Position numbers and translations under genes: made by a program. Below are positions 20,958 through 30,408 of a stretch of DNA of 64,000 bases, one piece after another. Source of the DNA: Brienomyrus brachyistius (taxonomy: Eukaryota; Chordata; Actinopteri; Osteoglossiformes; Mormyridae); contig NC_064552.1 of assembly GCF_023856365.1 (NCBI RefSeq), positions 186,001 to 250,000 on the forward strand. The letters are read 5' to 3'. Numbering within the stretch: the stretch's first letter is position 1; every line of letters starts with the position of its first letter. Below the pieces are notes generated by a model, which was not told where the DNA came from, searched no databases, and worked only from the letters and a program-made list of their open reading frames with translations.

Positions 20958-23705
20958 TCAATGGGGAACAGGGAACAAGACAGACAGGCAAAACTGACAC
21001 AGAGGCAGGAGCCAGGACAGGACACTACACAAGACAGGAAAAGCCGACAGACAGACCAGGAAGGGAGGAACAGAGGGAACAGGTGGAACAAAAGGAGCGG
21101 GAGTGACGGGAGGGAACGACGGGAAACCAGGAACAGAGTGGGGCAGAACAAAGGCAGGAGGAGGAACAAGGACAGGCGGGACAGAGACAGGAAAGAAGGG
21201 AGAGAAGGAGGAGGAAGGAAGGGGAGCCCGAGGGAGCCCCTGCGGGCGACGGGAGGCAGCCGGAGGGGCCGCAGGCGGCCGGGAGGCCGGAGCCGGAGGG
21301 GACCTCGGAGGGGCCGAGGAGGCAGGGCGAGGGACCCGCGGAGGGGCCAGGGAGGAAGCAGGAGGGAGCACCGGGGAAGGGGACGAGGGAGCAGGAGGGG
21401 CCCACGGCGAAGGCCCGGAGGAGGGGGGAGCCGCAGCAGGCGGCGACGTCCGGTGGAGGGCCGGAGGTAGGGGCCCCGCAGGCAACCGAGGAGCCGCCGT
21501 CGGGGAGCCCGCAGGCGACCGACCAGGCACCGGAGGGGGGAGCGAGGCAGGGTGACGAGGCATCGGAGGGGGGCCCGTAGGCGACAGCCGACCCGGAGGG
21601 CCAGGACCTGCAGGCGCCAACCGAGCCAGAGCGCAGGCGAGGGAGGGCGAGCCAGGGGGCAGGGCGGGAGGGACCCCAGTCCGACGTCTGTGTCCCCTCC
21701 CTCTGCGGGACACAGACATACCGACCCCCGGTCGGGGTCGATGTCGCCGGGGTGAGGGTGAAGGAGTCACAGGAGCGGGGCCAGGGACAGGAGCGGGGCC
21801 AGGGACAGGAACCGGGTCAGCAGGCGGAGGGGGCGCCTCGGGAGCTGCTGCAGCGCGGTCAGGGGGCACCTGCCCGGGAGCTGCAGCAGGCGGCTGCAGA
21901 GGGGGCGCCTCTGCAGGAACAGGAGCGCGGTCAGGAACAGGAGCTGGCTGCAGTGGGGGCGCCTGCCCGGGAGCTGCAGCAGGCGGCTGCAGAGGGGGCG
22001 CCTGCCCTGGAGCTGCAGGTGGCTGCTGCAGAGGGGGCGCCTCTGCAGGAACAGGAGCACGGTCAGGAACAGGAGCTGGCTGCAGTGGGGGCGCCTGCCC
22101 GGGAGCTGCAGCAGATGGCTGCAGTGGGGGCACCTGCCCGGGAGCTGCAGCAGGCGGCTGCAGAGGGGGCGCCTCTGCAGGAACAGGAGCACGGTCAGGA
22201 ACAGGAGCTGGCTGCAGTGGGGGCGCCTGCCCGGGAGCTGCAGCAGGTGGCTGCAGTGGGGGCGCCTTCCCGGGAGCTGCAGCAGGCGGCTGCAGAGGGG
22301 GCGCCTGCCCGGGAGCTGCAGCAGGCGGCTGCAGAGGGGGCGCCTCTGCAGGAACAGGAGCGCGGTCAGGAACAGGAGCTGGCTGCAGTGGGGGCGCCTG
22401 CCCGGGAGCTGCAGCAGGTGGCTGCAGTGGGGGCGCCTGCCCGGGAGCTGCAGCAGGCGGCTGCAGTGGGGGCGCCTGCCCGGGAGCTGCAGCAGGCGGC
22501 TGCAGAGGGGGCGCCTCTGCAGGAACAGGAGCACGGTCAGGAACAGGAGCTGGCTGCAGTGGGGGCGCCTGCCCGGGAGCTGCAGCAGGCGGCTGCAGTG
22601 GGGGCGCCTGCCCGGGAGCTGCAGCAGGCGGCTGCAGTGGGGGCGCCTGCCCGGGAGCTGCAGCAGGCGGCTGCAGTGGGGGCGCCTGCCCGGGAGCTGC
22701 AGCAGGCGGCTGCAGTGGGGGCGCCTGCCCTGGAGCTGCAGCAGGCAAAGGGGGCTGTGCAGGCAGCGAAGGCGGCTGCGCAGGCGGCTGCACGGGAGCG
22801 GGGTCCGCCGGTAATGGCGGCTGCACGGGAGCGGGGTCCGCCGGTAATGGCGGCTGCACGGGAGCGGGGTCCGCCGGTAATGGCGGCTGCACGGGAGCGG
22901 GGTCCGCCGGCAATGGCGGCTGCTGCTCGGGCTGAGCAGGGGCTGCAGGCACAGGAGGCGGCTGCTCGGGCTGAGCAGGGGCTGCAGGCACAGGAGGCGG
23001 CTGCTCGGGCTGAGCAGGGGCTGCAGGCGGCGGGACCGGCAGGTCCCGTGCGGGCAAGACGGACGTGGTCCCTTTAAGTGCCCGGGGCACACGCGGGATA
23101 GCGTCCCGCACCGCGCGGGCCCCCTTGTTGGCCAGCCGCTCCGGCCGGAAGTAGTACCGCTCGAGGGGCGGTAGCAGCTCAGCGGCGGCTGGGTGCTCTC
23201 CCCGGACTGGGGAAGCTGCCAGCGCAGGCAGCTTAGCTGCGGTGATGACGTCGAGGTCAGCCGGGGAGTCCTCCAATTCCCCGGTTAGGAGAGAAGCGGG
23301 GATGAGCGCGCACGCTCCCAAAACGATTGCAGGGGCGATCGCGTGCTTCTTCTTCTTCTTCTTCTTCTTCTTCCTCTTTGTCACGGTGTCCGCGGGAGGC
23401 TGCTCCACGTCCGACAGGACGGACGGCTGGGGAACAACCTCCGGGACGCACCGTGCGTCCAGCCCCAACCTCCGCGCTGTTAGGCGCTGAACCAGCTGGT
23501 TGAGGTGGGAGCGCACCTCTCCTAGACGATGCCCGTCCTCAGGTGAAGACATCGCCAACAGGAGGTCGCAGCTTCGGTTGGCTAAATCCAGCGCGACGGG
23601 ATCCTCCCGAACGTCGGGCTGGTTCAGCCAGTAGTGTACCTCATGCAGCAGACCGAGACGTTGGCTCTCGGTCTGCTGCTGTGCCTTGTTGAGTTGGTCT
23701 GTCAT
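20958..23705 (-). CDS. Proline-rich ORF of the LTR element
   Basis: An uninterrupted minus-strand frame. The ATG at 23705 lies two bases inside the 5' LTR and is preferred as the start. A further in-frame ATG at 23834 lies within the LTR and would add 43 residues. From 23705 the product is 915 residues. About 110 polar, helix-prone residues (MTDQLNKAQQQ..., LGLLHEVHYWLN) are followed by TKRK with a run of lysines encoded by a CTT repeat (plus strand, 23346-23375), then a short hydrophobic stretch (AIVLGACALIPASLL). The rest is mostly Pro/Ala/Gln repeats of 13 and 11 residues, an Arg-rich patch (RRHRPRPG, RRGRGHRRR) and a Pro/Ser-rich end. No CCHC knuckle, protease or polymerase motif is visible. 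The N-terminal part could be a reduced Gag, but that is inference. Confidence 0.6.
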   Translation of the reverse strand: MTDQLNKAQQQTESQRLGLLHEVHYWLNQPDVREDPVALDLANRSCDLLLAMSSPEDGHRLGEVRSHLNQLVQRLTARRLGLDARCVPEVVPQPSVLSDVEQPPADTVTKRKKKKKKKKKHAIAPAIVLGACALIPASLLTGELEDSPADLDVITAAKLPALAASPVRGEHPAAAELLPPLERYYFRPERLANKGARAVRDAIPRVPRALKGTTSVLPARDLPVPPPAAPAQPEQPPPVPAAPAQPEQPPPVPAAPAQPEQQPPLPADPAPVQPPLPADPAPVQPPLPADPAPVQPPLPADPAPVQPPAQPPSLPAQPPLPAAAPGQAPPLQPPAAAPGQAPPLQPPAAAPGQAPPLQPPAAAPGQAPPLQPPAAAPGQAPPLQPAPVPDRAPVPAEAPPLQPPAAAPGQAPPLQPPAAAPGQAPPLQPPAAAPGQAPPLQPAPVPDRAPVPAEAPPLQPPAAAPGQAPPLQPPAAAPGKAPPLQPPAAAPGQAPPLQPAPVPDRAPVPAEAPPLQPPAAAPGQVPPLQPSAAAPGQAPPLQPAPVPDRAPVPAEAPPLQQPPAAPGQAPPLQPPAAAPGQAPPLQPAPVPDRAPVPAEAPPLQPPAAAPGQVPPDRAAAAPEAPPPPADPVPVPGPAPVPGPAPVTPSPSPRRHRPRPGVGMSVSRRGRGHRRRTGVPPALPPGSPSLACALARLAPAGPGPPGRLSPTGPPPMPRHPASLPPPVPGRSPAGSPTAAPRLPAGPLPPALHRTSPPAAAPPSSGPSPWAPPAPSSPSPVLPPASSLAPPRVPRPASSAPPRSPPAPASRPPAAPPAASRRPQGLPRAPLPSSSFSPFFPVSVPPVLVPPPAFVLPHSVPGFPSFPPVTPAPFVPPVPSVPPFLVCLSAFPVLCSVLSWLLPLCQFCLSVLFPVPH
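21868..22745. repeat. 39-bp tandem repeat inside the LTR element
   Basis: About 22 units of 39 bp built from GGGGGCGCCTGCCCGGGAG and CTGCAGCAGGCGGCTGCAG, interspersed with a variant carrying GCCTCTGCAGGAACAGGAGC. In the sense frame each unit encodes a 13-residue PPLQPPAAAPGQA-type repeat. The CTGCAG and GGCGCC palindromes make the array very GC-rich. Confidence 0.9.
22745..23035. repeat. 33-bp and 39-bp tandem repeats inside the LTR element
   Basis: Four 33-bp units containing GGGAGCGGGGTCCGCCGG encode LPADPAPVQPP repeats. They are followed by three 39-bp units containing GGCTGCTCGGGCTGAGCAGG, which encode PAAPAQPEQPP-type repeats. Confidence 0.85.
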
Positions 23706-23707
23706 TC

Positions 23708-23993
23708 TGTCACACTCGATCGCGGGCAGAGCGGCGATCGTGCGGGCGAGCAGGCAGAAACGGGCAAACACGCCGTATTCAGGGCAAACAAGGGGTTTAT
23801 TCCGAAAGACGGGGCAGGGAACAGAAGACGCCAACTAACATCAATGACAGACAACGGGTTAGTACAAAACAGGAACTTAAATACATGGAACAAGGCAGCA
23901 GGAAACAAGACACGACTGGGCACGATCAGGAAATCACACGTGGGTAATTAGGGGGCGTGGCACACACGAGGAGCGGACGGAGCGGGTGTCACA
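23708..23993 (-). repeat. 5' LTR (sense minus): U3, TATA, R, poly(A) signal, U5
   Basis: On the minus strand U3 starts TGTGACACCCGCTCC. The TATA-like TATTTAAG is the complement of 23876-23883. The expected transcript start lies about 28 bases downstream, near 23855, where GTTGTCTGTCATT begins (complement 23843-23855). AATAAA is the complement of 23796-23801. The LTR ends GTGTGACA. Confidence 0.85.
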
Positions 23994-24644
23994 ATATGAA
24001 GTTTAATTAAACTTTTAACTTAACTTGCATTGTAGAATACGTTTTGAAGGTTGCTATGAAGGTTGTTAATCAAAAAAATGAGAAACAAATTAAAGGCCAA
24101 GTGTGTTAGGTCAAAAGAGCAATTTGGTTCCAGCCAATGGTTTCTCCCAAGCTATACACACAATATGCAGGCAATGAACATACAGGCAAATACTGAAAAA
24201 CCAATGGCTGGATCATTATTACAGCTCAGCAACATTATGCAGCAATAAAGTGAAGTCAGCTGAGTACCTGAATCTACTGGCTGCGTTACACCTCCATCCA
24301 TCAGAAATGGATTTTTTCTTGATAATGATAATACCAAGATTCATCAGGAATTGTGAACGACTGGTTCAGGGAGCATGAGGCATCATTTTCACATGTGATT
24401 TGGCCACCGCAGTCTTAACCCCATTGAATGTCTCTGGGATGTAATGAAGAAGACTTTATGGATACGAGATCCTGGTGAGGAATGAATGCATACCTAGACG
24501 AAAATAAATGCTGAGATGTTGCATAAGGACATGGAAACAATGCCATGACAAATGTGCGGCATAATCAAAGCTAAAGACAGTCCAACAAAACATTAGAGTG
24601 CAACTTTTTTTTTGGTCAAGCTGTTTATAATCTACAGACAATGC
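23994..24644. other. No gene seen
   Basis: AT-rich flank of the LTR element. No exon or complete transposon was recognised. Confidence 0.4.
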
Positions 24645-25690
24645 ACAATAGAATAGAATAGAATAGAATAGAATAGAATACCTTTATTGTCACTGCACAG
24701 GTATAAGATTTAGTTTGCCGCTTCTGTACTCAGTGCTATTACTGATACTAAATTAACTAAAAGTTAATGAATTTTGACATAATAGATGACATAATATGCA
24801 TACAACAGTAATGTTACACCTGGGAATAAGATTGCAGTGTGTGAGCATTGTACAGTACAGTATTTGTAGATATGAGGCATAACCCTAACCCTAACCTAAC
24901 CGTGATGGGTGCACACAGGATGGATTCCATGACCATGGTGTAGAAGTTTCCCAGCGTCTCCCATGGCAAGCCATACTGTACATCCTCAGTTGCTGCAGAA
25001 GATCGTCTGCTGGGCCTTTTTAAGGATGGAGTTGTATGTCGGTCTCCTACTTTATCTCCTGCTGTATACATGCAGTGACTTCTAGCTTCACCTGCTGTAT
25101 CCTGCCTATCAGGAAGCTGGTGATCCACAGATAGATTGCAGGAGATACAGTGAGCAGGGAGAGTTTGGTGGAGAGGATTTCTGGAATGATGGCATTGAAC
25201 TCTGAATTGAAGTCCACAAGCAGGATCCTTGCATATGTCCCTGGGCAGTCTAGATATTGCAGGATGTAGTGCCGTCCCATGTTGACTGCATCATCCACTG
25301 ACCAGTTTGCTTAGTTGACAAATTGCAGGAGGTCTAGCAGGTATCCTGTGATGTTCTTCAGATGGGGCAACACCAGTCTTTCAAAGGATTTCTTCATCAC
25401 AGGTGTGAAAGCAACAGGCCTATAGTCATTCAGTCATGTGATAGAGGGGTTCTTGGGGACAGGGATGACAGTAGAATGCTCAAAACAGGGGGGGGGGCTT
25501 TGCAGAGTTGTTGAAGATCTGCATGAAGATTGGAGCCAGTTTGTCAGCACCGGCTTTAAGACAGAAGGGAGAGACACCGTCTGGAGCTGGTACTTTCCTG
25601 GTCTTCTGTCTCTGGAAGAACAGTTTCACATCCTTCTCATATGTTATAAAAGCAGTCTGAGTATAGGGGAGTGGGGGGGCATGAGTGTTC
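24645..25690 (-). mobile_element. CR1/L2-like LINE remnant with 3' tail
   Basis: On the minus strand, phrases typical of a fish LINE reverse transcriptase follow in order: PDGVSPFCLKAG(A)D (about 25570), VDDAVNMG (about 25295), ILLVDFNSEFNAIIPEILST with KLSLL (about 25240-25160) and WITSFLIGR. Frames are shifted and contain stops. The palm-domain FADD motif was not found, so it is probably deleted. The 3' untranslated end (CTGTGCAGTGACAATAAAGG) and a (TATTC)n tail (complement 24645-24675) mark the true 3' terminus. The endonuclease half is absent (5' truncation). Confidence 0.75.
24881..24900. repeat. Short telomere-like repeat
   Basis: AACCCTAACCCTAACCTAAC, about three telomeric hexamers, inside the LINE 3' part. 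Similar traces lie at 8137, 36031 and 57576, and in every unit of the 71-bp array. Confidence 0.7.
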
Positions 25691-25922
25691 CCAGAGGTGT
25701 GATGGGGGCTGTTGTTGTTGAGCTGGAGTTAGTAACTACATTTACATCCGTGCTAAGATAATAAAATTATTGTGTTAGTCCAATTAAAACCGGACTTTTA
25801 TAGTACATGTATTGATGTTAGTCCGACTGAAATTGTACTAAAACAAATTCATCTTAGTTGAACTAATACACCCAGATAATGCCCTTGGGAATCGATTGAC
25901 TCCTTCATGTATACATTCAGTG

Positions 25923-26690
25923 CTCAACTAAAGGATGCTTTTCCAGGTACCATACTTTTGGTACTTCAAGAACGGTACTTCAAGGTGTTGGTTTTCCACT
26001 GGCATAAAAACTGGTACCAGCACCAAATGACATCGCAATGCGAGGCAGGTATTTTGTACTGAATTCAAAAAATTACTGTAGTAGCACTGGACAATGTGTG
26101 ATATTAATATCAACATCACATGTTATGCACATCCAATTCTTACATTGCTAGTCTCCTAGATTAAGATCAGGTTTTTTCCTGCCTTCAGTATGGTATGTAT
26201 ATTATAGTGCAGGGAATTTATGTCTTGTGAAAACATTTTCAATCTGTAAAAGGAAAAATAACCTATCAAGTTTTGCAAATTTTACTGATTATTCATTTCC
26301 AAGATTATGTAGTATATGTTTAAAAATCAGTTTAAAGTTTACCTCTGCTGCTTTTGCATGAGCACTGCATGCGTTCTCCAACATAATCATAATCATTTTC
26401 ATCCTTAATTGCTACTTAAATCACTCCTAGACAGGTTCGTGAGAAATTTATGTTGAACTCCTTTTTTTGTTTCATAAATGCCCCAATATTTTTTACAAAA
26501 TCGAAATTGCAATATTTGAAAAAAGCCCAATACTGTGCTGTCATAGTATATTACATAAAATATTTCTTATTAAGCAGTCATGATCTTGTATCTGTTCTTC
26601 CGAACAGATTGCATTTAAAACTCATGTCACTTCATTTGTCCATGCACCAATTGTTACTAATTTGAGTACTTTTTTACATCTGTGGCATAA
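25923..26690 (+). mobile_element. TIR transposon copy, right end missing
   Basis: Shares with 52121-53193 the motif series GCTTTTCCAGGTACCATACT, TTCAAGGTGTTGGTTTTCCA, GACATCGCAATGCGAGGCAG, GATATTAATATCAACATCAC, GTTATGCACAT and CATTTGTCCATGCACCAATT. It lacks the LTR-like insert seen in the other copy, and no right inverted end was found. Confidence 0.65.
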
Positions 26691-27995
26691 TAGATCACCC
26701 AGGAAAAGCCCAATACTAACAAGCTGAAAGGAGCCATATTGCCACCTATTGTAGCAGAGTCAGACATACTTCTGTCAATAAATCTATTCCCGTTCCGTGC
26801 ATGTATACTGGGACATTCAGGTCGTAAGCCAGGAACTATTCGCCTCACCAGCGGCGGTAGTCTTCTTTAATTTGTGATGCCTTGCAGACCTTTGAGAATC
26901 AGAATTTCCAGTATGTACCAACTTACCAGAATGGTCTGTGGTCCAGTGCCAAATATGAAGTACATAACAATATAACAAGACATGCAGGGGAACGCTTTGC
27001 AGAACACAATGTGCGTTAAAACAGGAATATAAATAGGAGTGCATAAATTTACAGAAGACACCGTACAAGATGTGCAAGTTAAAAGAATATTGCACTTAAA
27101 CAGTGAAGGGAAGATACCAGACAAGGAGGAGGAGAATTGTGCCTTGGGACTGTAAGTTGATTGCACCAGGATGATGGATTACTGAGGTCCTTGGTGAGTT
27201 TATTTAGGGTTCACTCACTCACTCTTGGCCCAGTTGCCTTGTACCGTGACTGTCCCCCCTCCCCACTCCCCCGCCGGTCTGCACTCATATTGCACTTCAC
27301 TATCCTGACCAGAACATGCTTATGTCAACAATGTGTGACTTTTTGATATTGATGAAAACATAGGAAGGAAACTCTATCACACAGCCGAATGGAATTCATG
27401 ATCAATGTCATTTTGTGGCTCATTTGGAGTCTTTTTGGCTATGACACTATGACACACGTAGTTTTTTTGTAACATGCAATACAGCATTTTTTATTTATTC
27501 GTGCTGCACATGTAAGAAGACAGTCCCATAAGTCCCGAAAGAGTTTGTGCCCGTGATACTGGTTCTGAAAAGGCACCGTGTTTTTGAAAGCTGTTCGGTA
27601 TTACATTTCTTCTGTATCGGTACTGATTACAGACATCACTAACACTATATTTCGCTAACGCTAACCATCGAATAAGAACTATGGACTCAATAGGTCCGAA
27701 ACACTGCCTAAACTATGTCAGAATTGCACACATCGTGGTATATATACAGGGTTGTCAAGGCTCACACACTGAACGTGAGACACTCGAATTTCAACCAGTT
27801 CACACGCCACGCCTTGTGTTTCTCACGCTGCAAAGTAAATTCTGGTCCTCAGTGAGACTGGGTGGTCCACAGCTTATTGGAGGATCAGCTTCGAGAACCG
27901 TGGACCCAGAGATTTTCCAACATCCTAGCTGGAGGGTCGGCTTTAAACAGCTGCAGTGTCATCCTTAAGAACCATCCCATCACCCACCCTGACTG
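26691..27995. other. No gene seen
   Basis: Intergenic. The frame at 27681-27968 shows no known domain or splice support. Confidence 0.35.
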
Positions 27996-28960
27996 CAAAT
28001 CTCCGAGGAACAGATTCAGGTTTGCATAATGTTTCAATTCCTCTGTAAGCAGGACATGGGTCACTAGACCACAGATGGTGTGTCACCTGCTCACAGATTC
28101 ATCTAAGAAACGCCTCCTTATCTGCCCCAGAGCCCTTACAGCCACCCTCCCCAGTTCCTGGTACAGACTGGAGCTGCCACCAAGTCATGTACTGCGACTC
28201 CTCTTGATAATATCGAAGATGCCCTGCGAGATGAAACACCTCCTTCTGGGAACACTGGCAACACCAATACAACCCTTGGCAACCTTCAGTGTCTTATCAC
28301 GCAAGGTGTCCCACATCACATTAGAGTCAGCAGTCACACCCAAGTTCCTCACATAAACTGTGTTCATTACAAACAACTTAATCTTGGAGTCTGGCCAAAT
28401 CCAGCCTCGTTCTCCTAGTAGGTGGTAGCCTACTGGATCTAAGCTGAATCTTCAGAGTAGCAACGACAAGTCATAATTCACAAACTGGGCATTTCTGTAG
28501 ACCCTGCCGTTCTGCAGGAGGCTCCAGCGTCTGCCCACGAGGATGTGATCGATCTCCTTCGCTGCACCACCAGCATTGGAGTACCAAGTCCAACGATGCG
28601 GCTCAGGGCAATGGAACCAGCGACCCGCAGCCCCGACCTTTCGCAAAGTCAAGGAACATGGAGCCACTCTCACCCCGATCTCCAGACCCATGGGGACCGA
28701 CACAGTCCTGAGAGCCAGCCCTGTCAGTGCCAGTGGTCACTTTGAAGTCACCCAAAGGAGTGTCACCTCGTGGGCACCCTTCAACCACCGAGCAAAGTTG
28801 CAAGTAAAATGCCTCCTTCAACAAGACATCGTTCACTACAATTGTAACATACAACAGACAAGACACCCAAGGAGTGACTTAGCCTGAGTTTCATAATATG
28901 CTCATTGAAAGTAGAGACGTGAGCTGATCCGTTACAGCAACAGCTACTCCCTGAGTATGG
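27996..28960 (-). mobile_element. LINE remnant, endonuclease and RT C-terminal pieces
   Basis: On the minus strand a frame at 28703-28480 reads HRWTWYSN...EIDHILVGRRWSLLQN, matching the end of a LINE AP-endonuclease domain. A second frame at 28376-28185 reads VRNLGVTADSNV, as found after the reverse transcriptase in L2-like elements. The RT core between them is missing, so either an internal deletion occurred or two elements lie side by side. Confidence 0.6.
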
Positions 28961-29104
28961 CAGCCATCAGATCAACCCGACCAAAAATAGGTTTACCCAC
29001 CTACAGAGATCTGGCCATTCACCCGTTCTGCGTACCTCAGCGAATGCTGCCACCGAAATGTGGATTTTACAAACCTTTAGGCCTGACCCTATTAGCTCTC
29101 TGAT

Positions 29105-30010
29105 GGTTTCACATAACACACCTTACAGCACAGAACAAAGCTTATGCCATATAACATACCTTATGGCACGGAACAAAGCTTATAGCACATAACACCTTAT
29201 GGAACGTAACACACTTCACAGCATGGAACAAAGCTTATGGCATATAACACACCTTACAGCACAGAACAAAGCTTATAGCACATAACACACCTTATGGAAC
29301 GTAACACACTTCACAGCATGGAACTAAGCTTATGGCATATAACACACCTTACAGCACAGAACAAAGCTTATGCCATATAACATACCTTATGGCACGGAAC
29401 AAAGCTTATAGCACATAACACACCTTATGGAACGTAACACACTTCACAGCATGGAACTAAGCTTATGGCATATAACACACCTTACAGCACAGAACAAAGC
29501 TTATAGCACATAACACACCTTATGGAACGTAACACACTTCACAGCATGGAACTAAGCTTATCGCATATAACACACCTTACAGCACAGAACAAAGCTTATA
29601 GCACATAACACACCTTATGGAACGTAACACACTTCACAGCATGGAACTAAGCTTATGGCATATAACACACCTTACAGCACAGAACAAAGCTTATAGCACA
29701 TAACACACCTTATGGAACGTAACACACTTCACAGCATGGAACTAAGCTTATGGCATATAACACACCTTACAGCACAGAACATAGCTTATGCCATATAACA
29801 TACCTTACGGCACGGAACAAAGCTTATAGCACATAACACACCTTATGGAACGTAACACACTTCACAGCATGGAACTAAGCTTATGGCATATAACACACCT
29901 TACAGCACAGAACAAAGCTTATGCCATATAACACACTTCACAGCATGGAACAAAGCTTATAGCACATAACACACCTTATGACACGGAACAAAGCTTATAG
30001 CACATAACAA
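29105..30010. repeat. Tandem repeat, about 95-bp unit
   Basis: Roughly nine units of 95 bp assembled from three related 30-35-bp parts: GGCATATAACACACCTTACA, AGCACATAACACACCTTATG and CGTAACACACTTCACAGCAT, each close to an AAGCTT. Some units contain an extra part with GCCATATAACATACCTTA. The array is AT-rich and has no coding frame. Confidence 0.9.
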
Positions 30011-30350
30011 AAGTTACTCTGGAAAAAATACGCAGCTTAGCAGAAGGGACCGGCACAGTGACAAAGATGCTGCATGTTTAGCTGCTGGAGGAGTACTGAA
30101 TGGTTCCTGAATCTTCAGTCAAGCCTGAGCTGTTAGCATCACTGAAACATGTTTAACTCAAATAACAATTCTGCTTCAAAGCCTGCCTCATTTCCTCCAG
30201 GATGATTGCAGAATTAATCTTTAACTCAATGTCGAAGCAACAGCTTCTCTAAATGACAAAGCAGTTGCGATGTATGTATACATAGAGTTGGCCCATGTGA
30301 CATATTGCTTGTAGGTCCACTTTTCAGGACTATCATGCTGCACTCTGCCT
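30011..30350. other. No gene seen
   Basis: Right flank of the 95-bp array. No recognisable feature. Confidence 0.4.
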
Positions 30351-30408
30351 GTGATTTTCCCAGTGTGATTTTCCCAGTGTGATTTTCTCAGTGTGATTTT
30401 CCCGGTGT
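30351..30408. repeat. 14-bp tandem repeat, four copies
   Basis: Copies of GATTTTCCCAGTGT. Confidence 0.9.

Larger units (their letters stand above)
20576..23993 (-). mobile_element. Young non-autonomous LTR retrotransposon, self-priming layout
   Basis: Two 286-bp direct repeats, 20576-20861 and 23708-23993, appear identical base for base and have TG...CA ends (TGTCACA...TGTCACA). Flanks are ATATT and ATATG, a near-perfect 5-bp target duplication. The sense strand is minus: each LTR carries a TATTTAAG box and, about 80 bp on, AATAAA. The 2.85-kb interior has one long frame and a G9 polypurine run beside the 3' LTR (complement 20865-20873). I see no protease, reverse transcriptase, RNase H or integrase. 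The element must rely on a partner. Apparently identical LTRs indicate a very recent insertion. Confidence 0.9.

Noticed and set aside
21752..23092. 441-codon frames on both strands inside the LTR element
   Set aside because: Shadows of the repeat arrays in the sense ORF (20958-23705), which starts correctly at the LTR and covers the whole interior.
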